Assembly (NCBI RefSeq): GCF_018613675.1
Contig: NZ_JAGGPQ010000005.1
Coordinates: forward strand, 248,001-312,000
DNA from: Arthrobacter sp. ISL-85
GTDB taxonomy: Bacteria > Actinomycetota > Actinomycetes > Actinomycetales > Micrococcaceae
Direction: 5' to 3'
DNA: 64,000 bases
Position numbers and translations under genes: made by a program. This document shows, piece after piece, positions 8,988 through 19,823 of this stretch. The number at the start of each line of letters is the position of its first letter. The stretch's first letter is position 1. The notes below the pieces were generated by a model. It did not search any database, had not been told where the DNA came from, and saw only the letters and a program-made list of their open reading frames with translations.

Positions 8988-9692
8988 ATGGGGGATCTAG
9001 CAATCGATTTCTGTGGCGAATGGTATGAGCCATCGGATGAGGACATCTTCAATATCGGCCGCGAAGGCGACCTCGAGGTGGACGACAATCCGTACCTGCA
9101 CCGGCAGTTCCTGCAGGTGGCCCGCTATGACAGCATCTGGTGGCTCAGCAATGTGGGCAGCATGCTCTCCGCCACCGTGGCCGACGCCTCCGGCGGCGTG
9201 CAGGCGTGGCTGTCGCCCGGCGCCCGGATTCCGCTGGTGTTCAGCCACACCAATGTGATCTTTACGGCCGGGCCCACCACCTACGAGTTCGCCGTGCACC
9301 TGAAGACGCCGTCCTTCCGGCAGGAGGCCCGGGAAGGCGCCAGCAGCGGTGACACCACCATCGGTCCCGTGGTCTTCACGGACGCGCAGAAGGCGCTGAT
9401 AGTGGCCCTCGCCGAGCCGGTGCTCCGGCGCGAGGGGACCGGCTTCAGCACCATCCCGTCCTCGGCGGCTGCCGCCAAGACCCTGGGCTGGGCGCTGACC
9501 CGGTTCAACCGCAAACTGGACAACGTCTGCGACAAGCTGGACCGCGTTGGGGTGGCGGGGCTGCGCGGAGGCGGCGGGAAGCTCGCCACCAACCGCCGCG
9601 CCCGGTTGGTGGAACACGCCGTCACCACCCACCTGGTGACGCCCGATGACCTGTACCTGCTCGAAAAGATGAGGGGCGTGGACGAGGGATGA
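8988..9692 (+). CDS. Degenerate FHA domain plus winged-helix-like DNA-binding protein
   Basis: The 234-residue protein has a good ribosome site (GAGGAGG, 8973-8979) eight bases before ATG 8988. Residues ~20-60 keep traces of an FHA fold: NIGREGDLEV, NPYLHRQFLQV and WWLSNVGS. The usual Ser-x-x-His is replaced by YLHR, so phosphothreonine binding is doubtful. Residues ~128-230 are helical (FTDAQKALIVALAEPVL, then SAAAAKTLGWALTRFNRKLD), the pattern of a winged helix as in LuxR/OmpR-like effector domains. It ends in an ATGA overlap with the secretion-type ATPase. It may link the kinase system to transcription. This assignment is by pattern only; the gene has no name that I recognise. Confidence 0.72.
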   Translation: MGDLAIDFCGEWYEPSDEDIFNIGREGDLEVDDNPYLHRQFLQVARYDSIWWLSNVGSMLSATVADASGGVQAWLSPGARIPLVFSHTNVIFTAGPTTYEFAVHLKTPSFRQEAREGASSGDTTIGPVVFTDAQKALIVALAEPVLRREGTGFSTIPSSAAAAKTLGWALTRFNRKLDNVCDKLDRVGVAGLRGGGGKLATNRRARLVEHAVTTHLVTPDDLYLLEKMRGVDEG

Positions 9693-12600
9693 GGATCCGC
9701 CTGACACTCCGCCGCGAACCTGCCGGCGCCAAGGACCTGGCCGTCACGGTGGACGGCATGGCCACGGTGGCCGATATCGCCACCGTGCTCTGGGCAGCGG
9801 ACCCGGACCGGAAAGGCACCCCTGCCCCGGACAACCTGTCCCTGCGGATCGATGAAGCCTTCGTGGGCGCCAGCATCAGCGGAAACATCCTGGCCAGGGA
9901 GGACAACCTCCTCGAATCGGGCCTGCGCCCGGGTTCGGTGGTGTCGCTGGCACAGGTAAGCGAACAGTTCCACGAACCCGGGGCGAACCGGGGGCCGGCA
10001 GCGGCTACCCTGCGCGTTCTGTCCGGGCCCGACGTCGGGCGCGAATTTTCGCTGCCCACCGGCACCAGCTATATCGGCCGGGACCGCAACGTGGACATCC
10101 GGCTGACGGACCCGCTGACCTCCAAACGGCACGCCCGGATCACCGTGGGCGACGGCATCGAGATCGTTGACACCAACTCTGCCAACGGCCTCCTGATGGA
10201 TGGCCTGCCCGTCACGCGCGCCACCCTGAATTCCTCCGACACGGTCACCCTGGGGGACACCACGGTCACGGTGGTGCCGCTGGGGCACAACCATGCGGCA
10301 GCGCCGTCGTCGCCCCTGGTGGACTTCAACCGCTCCCCGCGCGTGGTGCCCCGGTTCGACGTGCCCAAGCGGATCCTGCCCGCCGGGCCCAAGCGTCCCG
10401 AAGACCAGCCCTTCCCCTACATCATGCTGGTGGCACCCCTGATGATGGGGGCCGTCATTTTCGCGGTCACGCAGAACGTGCTCTCCATGGTGTTCATGCT
10501 GATGATGCCACTGTTCATCGTGGGCCATTACGTGGACCAGAAGATGCGGACCCGGAAGCAGCAGAAGGAACAGCTCAAGCAGTTCCGCGCCTCCATGGCC
10601 GCCTTCCGGCAGGACCTCACCGAACTGCAGCAAGTGGAGCGGGCGGTCCGGCTCCAGGAAGCGCCCTCCGTCAGCGATACGGTGGACGCCATCTACAAGC
10701 TCGGACCACTGCTGTGGACGCACCGGCCGGAGCACTCGTCCTTCCTTGGCCTGCGGTTCGGCTTGGGAACGGGTCCGTCCCGCATCCCGCTGGAGGAACC
10801 TTCCAACAACGACACCGAGGTCCAGTACGCCCGCGAAATCCAGGACTGCATCAAGCAGTTCAGTGAAATCGAAGGCGTCCCCGTGGTCTCCCAGCTGCGC
10901 ACCTCCGGCGCATTGGGCATTGCCGGTCCCCGCGGCCTGGTGGACGACGTTGCCCGCGGCATGGTGCTGCAGCTGGCCGGCCTGCATTCCCCGGCCGAGG
11001 TTGTCCTCACCGCCATCACGTCCGCCCAGTCCCGGGAACGGTGGAACTGGCTGCAGTGGCTGCCGCACGTGGGCTCGGGCCACAGCCCGCTGGGCGGAGA
11101 CCACCTTGCCGCCGGTTCCGCCGGCGGCTCCTCCCTGTTGGCAAGGCTTGAGGACCTGGTGGATGCACGCGAGGCAGCTGCCAAGCGGTCCGGCCCGGAC
11201 CTGCGCCCCGGCATCGACGCCGCCAAACATGAGCTGGAAGCGCCGGTCCTCCCGTCCGTGCTGGTCATCGTGGAGGACGACGCCCCCGTGGACCGCGGCC
11301 GCCTGACCCGGCTGGCCGAACGGGGTCCCGACTGCGGCATCCACGTCCTCTGGGTGGCTACGGACATCCAGGCGCTGCCGGCCGCCTGCCGCGACTTCAT
11401 GGTGGTGGACGGCGAGCACGGCACCACCACGGGCCAGGTGCGCCTGGGCCGCCACACCTACCCGGTCAGCTGCGAGAGCGTGGACGCGGAACTGGCGGCC
11501 CAGCTCGCCCGGATGCTGGCACCCCTGGTGGACGTGGGCAAGCCCGTCAGCGACGATTCCGACCTGCCGCGCGCGGTATCCTACGCAACCTTGATCGGCA
11601 AGGACTTCCTGGACAACCCCCAGGCAGTGGCCGAGCGCTGGACCGAAAACAACTCTGTCCGCGCAACCGCCGTGGCCAACCGCAAGGACAACGGCACGCT
11701 TCGGGCCCTGGTAGGGTCCAAGGGCATCGAGCCGCTGTACCTGGACCTGAAGAACGAGGGGCCCCACGCCCTGGTGGGCGGCACCACCGGCGCCGGCAAG
11801 TCCGAGTTCCTGCAGTCCTGGGTCATGGGCATGGCCGCGGCCTACAGCCCGGACCGTGTCAGCTTCCTGTTCGTGGACTACAAGGGCGGCGCCGCGTTCG
11901 CCGACTGCATCAACCTTCCGCACACCGTGGGCCTTGTCACCGACCTTTCCCCACACCTGGTTCGCCGCGCCCTGACGTCCCTGCGCGCGGAGCTGCACTA
12001 CCGCGAGCAGCTGCTGAACCGGAAGAAGGCCAAGGACCTGCTGGCCCTGCAGCGCGAGGCAGACCCCGAGGCCCCGCCGTACCTGGTCATCATCGTGGAC
12101 GAGTTCGCCGCCCTGGCCAACGATGTTCCCGAGTTCGTGGACGGCGTGGTGGACGTGGCCGCGCGTGGGCGCTCCCTGGGCCTGCACCTCATCCTGGCCA
12201 CCCAGCGGCCGGCCGGCGTCATCAAGGACAACCTCCGCGCCAACACCAACCTTCGCGTTGCCCTCCGCATGGCGGACGAGGACGACGCCACCGACATCCT
12301 GGGCGTCCCGGACGCCGCCTACTTCGACCCCGCAATTCCGGGGCGCGGCGCCGCCAAGACCGGACCGGGCCGCATCCAGGGGTTCCAGACCGGCTACGCC
12401 GGCGGCTGGACCACGGACAAGCCACAGCGGCCCCAGATCGACATCGTGGAAATGGCCTTCGGCTCCGGACCCAGCTGGGAACCGCCGGCGCCCGACAAGC
12501 CAGTTGCCCAGGAACCGGCCGGACCCAACGACATCGCCCGGATGACCTCCACCATCGTGCACGCCGCGGACACCCTGGCCATCTCGCCGCCACGCAAGCC

Positions 12601-14134
12601 ATGGCTGGACGAACTGGCCACGACCTACGACTTCTCCAAGCTGCCCAACCCCCGCACCGACGAACAGCTGCTGCTGGGCGTCGCCGACGACCCCGTGCAC
12701 CAGGACCAGCCCACCGTGTTCTATGAACCGGACCGCGACGGCAACATGGCCATCTATGGAACGGGCGGATCCGGCAAGTCCGCAGCCCTGCGCGGCATCG
12801 CGATCGCTGCTGCGGTCACGCCACGCGGCGGGCCGGTCCACGTGTACGGCATCGACTGCGGCTCCGCCGGGCTGCGGATGCTGGAAGAGCTTCCGCACGT
12901 GGGGGAGGTCATCAACGGCGACGACGTGGAACGCGTCGGACGGCTGCTGCGCCTCCTGCGGGACATCGCCGAGCTGCGGTCGGCACAGTTCGCAGAGGTG
13001 CGGGCGTCCACGATCGTGGAGTACCGGAAGCTGGCCAACCGGCCGGACGAAAAGCGGATCTTCGTGCTGGTCGACGGCATGTCCGCATTCCGGGAGGCGT
13101 ACGAGCACAGTAAGCTCTCCGGGCTCTGGGACATCTTCCTGCAGCTCGCCACCGACGGCCGCACCCTGGGCATCCACCTGGTGGTGACGGGGGACCGGCC
13201 CAACGCCGTCCCCGCGTCGCTGCTCGCATCCATCCAGCGCCGGCTGGTGCTGAGGCTCTCCAACGAGGACGACTACATCTCGATGGACGTGCCCAGGGAT
13301 GTCCTCACCGCCACGTCGCCCCCGGGCCGCGGCCTGCTCGACGGACTGGAAGTGCAGCTGGCAGTCCTGGGCGGCAACTCCAACCTGGCCCTTCAGGCCC
13401 GCGAAGTCCACAAGCTCAGCGAAGCCATGCTGCGCCAGGGCCTGGATACCGCGCCCGGCATCGAACGGCTGCCCGAGCAGGTGGACCTGGATGTCCTGCC
13501 CGCCGGCAGCCCGGACCTGCCGGTGGTCGGGGTGGACGACGAGTCCCTGCAGCCCGCGGAGATCATGGCGCGGGGTCCGCTGCTGCTGGCCGGCCCGCCT
13601 GGTTCCGGACGCACCGTGGCCCTGGTGACCCTTGCCTACGCACTGCGCCGGTCCAACCCCGCCACCGAGCTGATCTACCTCGGATCGCGCCGGTCCGCCG
13701 TCGCCTCCCTCCCCATCTGGAACCGCGCCGTGGTGGGGCCGGACGATCTCGCCGACGTGGTGGAGGACCTGGTGGAGCACTCCACCGGCAACCCGGGAAC
13801 CGTGGCCTTCTTCATCGAGGGCCTCACGGAGTTCACCGACACCATCGCCGAATCCGGAATGGCGCAGCTGGTCACGGCGTCGCTCAAGGCCGATCAATGG
13901 GTGGTGGGCGAGTCCGAGTCCTCCACCTGGTCCAGCGCCTGGCAACTTGCCCAGCCCTTCAAATCGGGGCGCCGGGGCCTGCTGCTCAACCCGGGGGACG
14001 TCGAAGGGGACAGCCTGCTCAACACCTCCCTTGGCCGGGTGAGCCCCGACTTCATTCCGGGCCGTGGATACGTGGTGGGACGCGGTAAGGCGCGGAAAAT
14101 CCAGGTGGCCCTTCCACCTGAAAACCGGGACTGA
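9689..14134 (+). CDS. EssC/EccC-like FtsK/SpoIIIE ATPase with N-terminal FHA domain
   Basis: The 1481-residue protein begins with about 95 residues that look like a beta-grasp domain (GLRPGSVVSL at its end). An FHA domain follows at about 108-195 (YIGRDRN with Arg131, SKRHARI, SANG). Two membrane segments lie near 245-285. Three ATPase domains follow: the first has GGTTGAGKSE (Lys704) and LVIIVDEFAALA; the second has GTGGSGKSA (Lys1030) and RIFVLVDGMSAF; the third has GPPGSGRTV with Arg1308 in place of the Walker A Lys and FFIEG. This is the architecture of the type VII secretion motor. It overlaps the upstream gene by four bases and is followed by a hairpin. No WXG100, EccB, EccD or mycosin gene is adjacent, so its substrate is unknown. 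Confidence 0.93.
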   Translation: MRIRLTLRREPAGAKDLAVTVDGMATVADIATVLWAADPDRKGTPAPDNLSLRIDEAFVGASISGNILAREDNLLESGLRPGSVVSLAQVSEQFHEPGANRGPAAATLRVLSGPDVGREFSLPTGTSYIGRDRNVDIRLTDPLTSKRHARITVGDGIEIVDTNSANGLLMDGLPVTRATLNSSDTVTLGDTTVTVVPLGHNHAAAPSSPLVDFNRSPRVVPRFDVPKRILPAGPKRPEDQPFPYIMLVAPLMMGAVIFAVTQNVLSMVFMLMMPLFIVGHYVDQKMRTRKQQKEQLKQFRASMAAFRQDLTELQQVERAVRLQEAPSVSDTVDAIYKLGPLLWTHRPEHSSFLGLRFGLGTGPSRIPLEEPSNNDTEVQYAREIQDCIKQFSEIEGVPVVSQLRTSGALGIAGPRGLVDDVARGMVLQLAGLHSPAEVVLTAITSAQSRERWNWLQWLPHVGSGHSPLGGDHLAAGSAGGSSLLARLEDLVDAREAAAKRSGPDLRPGIDAAKHELEAPVLPSVLVIVEDDAPVDRGRLTRLAERGPDCGIHVLWVATDIQALPAACRDFMVVDGEHGTTTGQVRLGRHTYPVSCESVDAELAAQLARMLAPLVDVGKPVSDDSDLPRAVSYATLIGKDFLDNPQAVAERWTENNSVRATAVANRKDNGTLRALVGSKGIEPLYLDLKNEGPHALVGGTTGAGKSEFLQSWVMGMAAAYSPDRVSFLFVDYKGGAAFADCINLPHTVGLVTDLSPHLVRRALTSLRAELHYREQLLNRKKAKDLLALQREADPEAPPYLVIIVDEFAALANDVPEFVDGVVDVAARGRSLGLHLILATQRPAGVIKDNLRANTNLRVALRMADEDDATDILGVPDAAYFDPAIPGRGAAKTGPGRIQGFQTGYAGGWTTDKPQRPQIDIVEMAFGSGPSWEPPAPDKPVAQEPAGPNDIARMTSTIVHAADTLAISPPRKPWLDELATTYDFSKLPNPRTDEQLLLGVADDPVHQDQPTVFYEPDRDGNMAIYGTGGSGKSAALRGIAIAAAVTPRGGPVHVYGIDCGSAGLRMLEELPHVGEVINGDDVERVGRLLRLLRDIAELRSAQFAEVRASTIVEYRKLANRPDEKRIFVLVDGMSAFREAYEHSKLSGLWDIFLQLATDGRTLGIHLVVTGDRPNAVPASLLASIQRRLVLRLSNEDDYISMDVPRDVLTATSPPGRGLLDGLEVQLAVLGGNSNLALQAREVHKLSEAMLRQGLDTAPGIERLPEQVDLDVLPAGSPDLPVVGVDDESLQPAEIMARGPLLLAGPPGSGRTVALVTLAYALRRSNPATELIYLGSRRSAVASLPIWNRAVVGPDDLADVVEDLVEHSTGNPGTVAFFIEGLTEFTDTIAESGMAQLVTASLKADQWVVGESESSTWSSAWQLAQPFKSGRRGLLLNPGDVEGDSLLNTSLGRVSPDFIPGRGYVVGRGKARKIQVALPPENRD

Positions 14135-14149
14135 ACAGGCCCGATGACG

Positions 14150-14184
14150 GCGGGGCCGCTGCCGCGGCGGATTTGCGGCCCCGC
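14150..14184 (+). terminator. GC-rich hairpin after the EssC-like gene
   Basis: GCGGGGCCGC (14150-14159) is perfectly complementary to GCGGCCCCGC (14175-14184), with a 15-base loop. There is no T run, so termination may be weak. It separates the signalling operon from the secreted-protein gene. Confidence 0.6.
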
Positions 14185-14255
14185 CGGGCGCTGTAGAAGA
14201 CTACCGGGGACACCAGAAAGCCGCGGTGGGGGGCTGCGCGCATCGAAAGGTAGCA

Positions 14256-14900
14256 ATGACCCCGTCCGCACCGGTTCGCCACGCTGTTTCGACGGCGGCA
14301 CCTACCGCCGTCCTGGCCCTCGCCTTCGGCTTCTTTCCGGCTGGCCCGGCACTCGCTGCCACGGCAGAACCGTCGCCCGCTCCGGCGTCGGCTACCCAGG
14401 CAGCACCAGACTGCGGGCTGCTCTGCCTCCCCATCCTCGCCAGCAGCCCGGACGCCGGCCAAAACGGGAGGCCCCGGAAGTCCAAGGACCCCGCGCCGCC
14501 GCCCGCCCAGCCGGCACCCACTGCGCAACCTCCGGCCCAACAGGTTCAGCCGGTACAACCACCGCAGGCAGGTCTCCAGCCGCCGTCCGACACACAGGCA
14601 CCCGACCCGGCCGCGGTCCCTGTCCCCGAGGCAGCAGTCCCGGATGAACCTGCCCCTGGGAGATCCTCGGCCGCTGCCGGTTACCTGCCGCCCACGGGCC
14701 CCTCCAGCGGACAGGACTGGAACAGCCCCGTCACCCGGTCCGCAGCGCCAGCTCAATTGGCTGCTGTTGCCCCCGCCGGCGGCCAGGACTCCGGCGGACC
14801 CGCCCTCCTGCCGATCACCCTCGGAACGGTGCTGCTTGCTGTGTCCGGCGGTGCCTTCGCCTGGTGGAACCGCAACCGGAACCGGCTCCGGTCGCACTGA
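14256..14900 (+). CDS. Secreted Pro-rich protein with C-terminal membrane anchor
   Basis: ATG 14256 is chosen over the in-frame GTG 14226 because a GAAAGG ribosome site (14245-14250) sits five bases before it. The 214-residue product has a signal peptide (residues ~1-36, ending ALAA), a DCGLLC cysteine pair soon after, a long Pro/Gln/Ala-rich stalk, and a C-terminal hydrophobic segment followed by RNRNRLRSH. An LPPTG occurs in mid-protein, not before the anchor, so sortase attachment is not supported. It stands directly after the type VII-like ATPase and could be an envelope partner or substrate of that system; this is inference from position only. No known family was recognised. Confidence 0.78.
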   Translation: MTPSAPVRHAVSTAAPTAVLALAFGFFPAGPALAATAEPSPAPASATQAAPDCGLLCLPILASSPDAGQNGRPRKSKDPAPPPAQPAPTAQPPAQQVQPVQPPQAGLQPPSDTQAPDPAAVPVPEAAVPDEPAPGRSSAAAGYLPPTGPSSGQDWNSPVTRSAAPAQLAAVAPAGGQDSGGPALLPITLGTVLLAVSGGAFAWWNRNRNRLRSH

Positions 14901-18086
<3,186 letters not shown>

Positions 18087-18205
18087 GGGTCCGGGTGCCG
18101 GCCGACTGACCCACGCGCGGGACCCTCCGTTCCGGTAGTGCCACCTGTTCTGATAGTTCGGTCACGGAAAGCGCCTTCTACCCATTTTCCGGGCCGGGCC
18201 GCCAC

Positions 18206-18211
18206 TACCAT
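18206..18211 (+). promoter_or_regulatory. Leaderless -10 box of the GNAT gene
   Basis: TACCAT ends six bases before the GTG start at 18218, so transcription would begin at or next to the start codon. No ribosome binding site is present. Confidence 0.55.
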
Positions 18212-18217
18212 TAACCG

Positions 18218-18721
18218 GTGCACCCGCAGTTAACCATCCGTCCCGCCGTCAAGGCCGACTTCCCAGCCGTTGCCCGCATCACGGGCGACTCCTACCTGTC
18301 CGCAGGCTATTTCGACGACGCCGCGCACCCGTACATGGTCAAGATCATGGACGTAGCAGCGCGCGCCGAGCAGCCCACCATCTGGGTGGCCGAACGGGAA
18401 GGAACGGTCATCGGCTCGGTCACACTGGCACTGGCCGGGGAACCGTATGCAGACATCGCGCTGCAGGACGAGTTGGAATTCCGCATGCTGGTGGTGGACC
18501 CGGCCGTGCAGCGCAGCGGCGCCGGCAAGGCCATGGTGGACGCCATCATTAGCCACGCGAAGTCCCTGCCCAACATCAAGGGAGTGTCCCTCACCACCGG
18601 CCAAACCTGGGAAAGCGCCCATGGGCTGTACCGTAAAACCGGCTTCCAGCGCGTGCCCGAACGGGACTGGCTGGTGCCCGGAACCGACATAAAACTGCTG
18701 GTTTATCGGCGCGACCTGTAG
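18218..18721 (+). CDS. GNAT-family N-acetyltransferase
   Basis: The 167-residue protein is a single GNAT domain: LTIRPAVKADFPAVARI at the start, acetyl-CoA-binding region FRMLVVDPAVQRSGAGKAMV at about 88-107 (the R/Q-x-x-G-x-A loop is RSGAGKA), and a late SAHGLYRKTGFQR strand-helix typical of the fold. GTG 18218 is supported by the -10 box six bases upstream and the absence of another start. The substrate cannot be told from sequence. It sits alone between the broken phosphatase gene and a Rid gene. Confidence 0.88.
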   Translation: MHPQLTIRPAVKADFPAVARITGDSYLSAGYFDDAAHPYMVKIMDVAARAEQPTIWVAEREGTVIGSVTLALAGEPYADIALQDELEFRMLVVDPAVQRSGAGKAMVDAIISHAKSLPNIKGVSLTTGQTWESAHGLYRKTGFQRVPERDWLVPGTDIKLLVYRRDL

Positions 18722-18768
18722 CAGCCCTACAGTGGTGGCGACCCATTCCAGCTTTGAAAGGCCCACCC

Positions 18769-19149
18769 ATGCGCAAAACCTTCGGCAGCGGATCCGTCTG
18801 GGAACAGACCCTCGGCTACTCCCGTGCCGTCCAGGTGGACAACACCCTCTACATCTCTGCCACCGCGGCCAGCGGTGACGACGGAATCGTAGGAGATGAC
18901 TTCTACAGCCAGACCCAGTACATCCTGCAGAAGCTCGGCAAGGTCCTGGCCGAGGCCGGCTTCGCCTACGAGGACGTGGTGCAGTCCAAGCTGTACCTGA
19001 CGGACATCAGCAAATGGGAAGAGGCGGGCCGGGCCCACGGCGAAGTGTTCGGCGAGATCCGCCCCACGCTCTCCCTGGTCCATGTGCTGCCGTTCCTGGA
19101 CCCGAAGATGCTCGTCGAGATCGAACTGGTCGCCCAGAAGAGCGCCTGA
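18769..19149 (+). CDS. Rid-family protein (RidA/YjgF-like)
   Basis: ATG 18769 has a GAAAGG ribosome site seven bases upstream, better than the in-frame TTG 18754. The 126-residue product covers the whole Rid fold: GYSRAVQVDNTLYISATAA near the start, TQYILQKLGKVLAEAGF, VVQSKLYLTDI, and the C-terminal LVHVLPFLDPKMLVEIELVA. The Arg of the RidA active site (normally in the segment after the tyrosine-rich strand) is not evident: the corresponding stretch reads PTLSLVHVLPF. Deamination of reactive enamines is the archetypal activity, but this may be a different Rid subfamily. It ends 11 bases before the convergent response-regulator gene. Confidence 0.86.
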   Translation: MRKTFGSGSVWEQTLGYSRAVQVDNTLYISATAASGDDGIVGDDFYSQTQYILQKLGKVLAEAGFAYEDVVQSKLYLTDISKWEEAGRAHGEVFGEIRPTLSLVHVLPFLDPKMLVEIELVAQKSA

Positions 19150-19160
19150 CGTCTCTGGTG

Positions 19161-19823
19161 TTACCGTACCGGCAGGCCGTAGCGGTGCTCGGGCCTGCCG
19201 GTGGTGCCGTAGCGGAGCTGGATGTCCACCGCCCCGTCGTCGGCCAGCGAGGACAGGTACCGCTGGGCGGTGGCGCGGGAGACCCCCACGCGGGCGGCCA
19301 CCTCGGCGGCGGAGTACTGCTCGCCGGGGGCCAGGGACTCCAGCACCGCAGCTTCGGTAGCCGAGCGGGGTTTCGACGACGCCGCGACGTCCCCGGGGAT
19401 CAGCGCCCGTTTGGCGCGTTCCACCGCCTCCTGGTCCAGCGCTCCCGGCTGGCCCAGCAGGCGCCGGTACCGGGCATAGGAGCGCAGCTGCTGGGACAGT
19501 GACTCCGAGGTGAAGGGCTTGAGCAGGTAGCCCAGCGCGCCGCGGCGGAACGCCACCCTGACCGATGCGGGATCGGACGCGGCGCTGAGGATGATGGCGT
19601 CCACATCCAGCTGCTGCAGCAGGTCCAGGCCGGACGCGTCCGGAAGGTACACGTCCAGCAGCACCACGTCCGGCCGCAGGCTGTGGATGGCCTGCAGCGC
19701 CAGCGACGTCGTCCCAACCGGAGCCAGCGCCAGGAACCCGGCCACCGAGTCAACATAGGCCGCGTGCAGCTTGGCCACGTGGAAGTCATCGTCCACGATC
19801 AGGACCCGAAAATCGTCAGCCAT
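19161..19823 (-). CDS. CitB/DcuR-type response regulator
   Basis: The 220-residue protein has a receiver domain (VLIVDDDF; phospho-acceptor Asp57 in LLDVYLP; LLKPF lysine) and a C-terminal helix-turn-helix (AAEVAARVGVSRATAQRYLSSL). The ATG chosen has an AAAGGA site five bases upstream; a slightly earlier ATG would touch the ribosome site. It overlaps the end of the sensor kinase gene by eight bases, so the two are co-translated. The family controls C4-dicarboxylate or citrate uptake, and the divergent CitMHS transporter is the obvious target. Confidence 0.93.
   Translation of the reverse strand: MADDFRVLIVDDDFHVAKLHAAYVDSVAGFLALAPVGTTSLALQAIHSLRPDVVLLDVYLPDASGLDLLQQLDVDAIILSAASDPASVRVAFRRGALGYLLKPFTSESLSQQLRSYARYRRLLGQPGALDQEAVERAKRALIPGDVAASSKPRSATEAAVLESLAPGEQYSAAEVAARVGVSRATAQRYLSSLADDGAVDIQLRYGTTGRPEHRYGLPVR

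Noticed and set aside
9281..13945. Minus-strand open frame of 1554 codons opposite the EssC-like gene
   Set aside because: It is a shadow of the high-GC plus-strand gene, spans two plus-strand genes, shows no domain, and its composition follows the antisense of the real codon pattern.
14677..14701. LPxTG-like sortase signal in the secreted Pro-rich protein
   Set aside because: LPPTG occurs in mid-protein, about 60 residues before the membrane helix, so it is not a sorting signal.
18087..18125. Possible terminator after the broken phosphatase gene (GGGTCC and GGACCC)
   Set aside because: The six-base stem and large loop are too weak in this GC-rich background to call.
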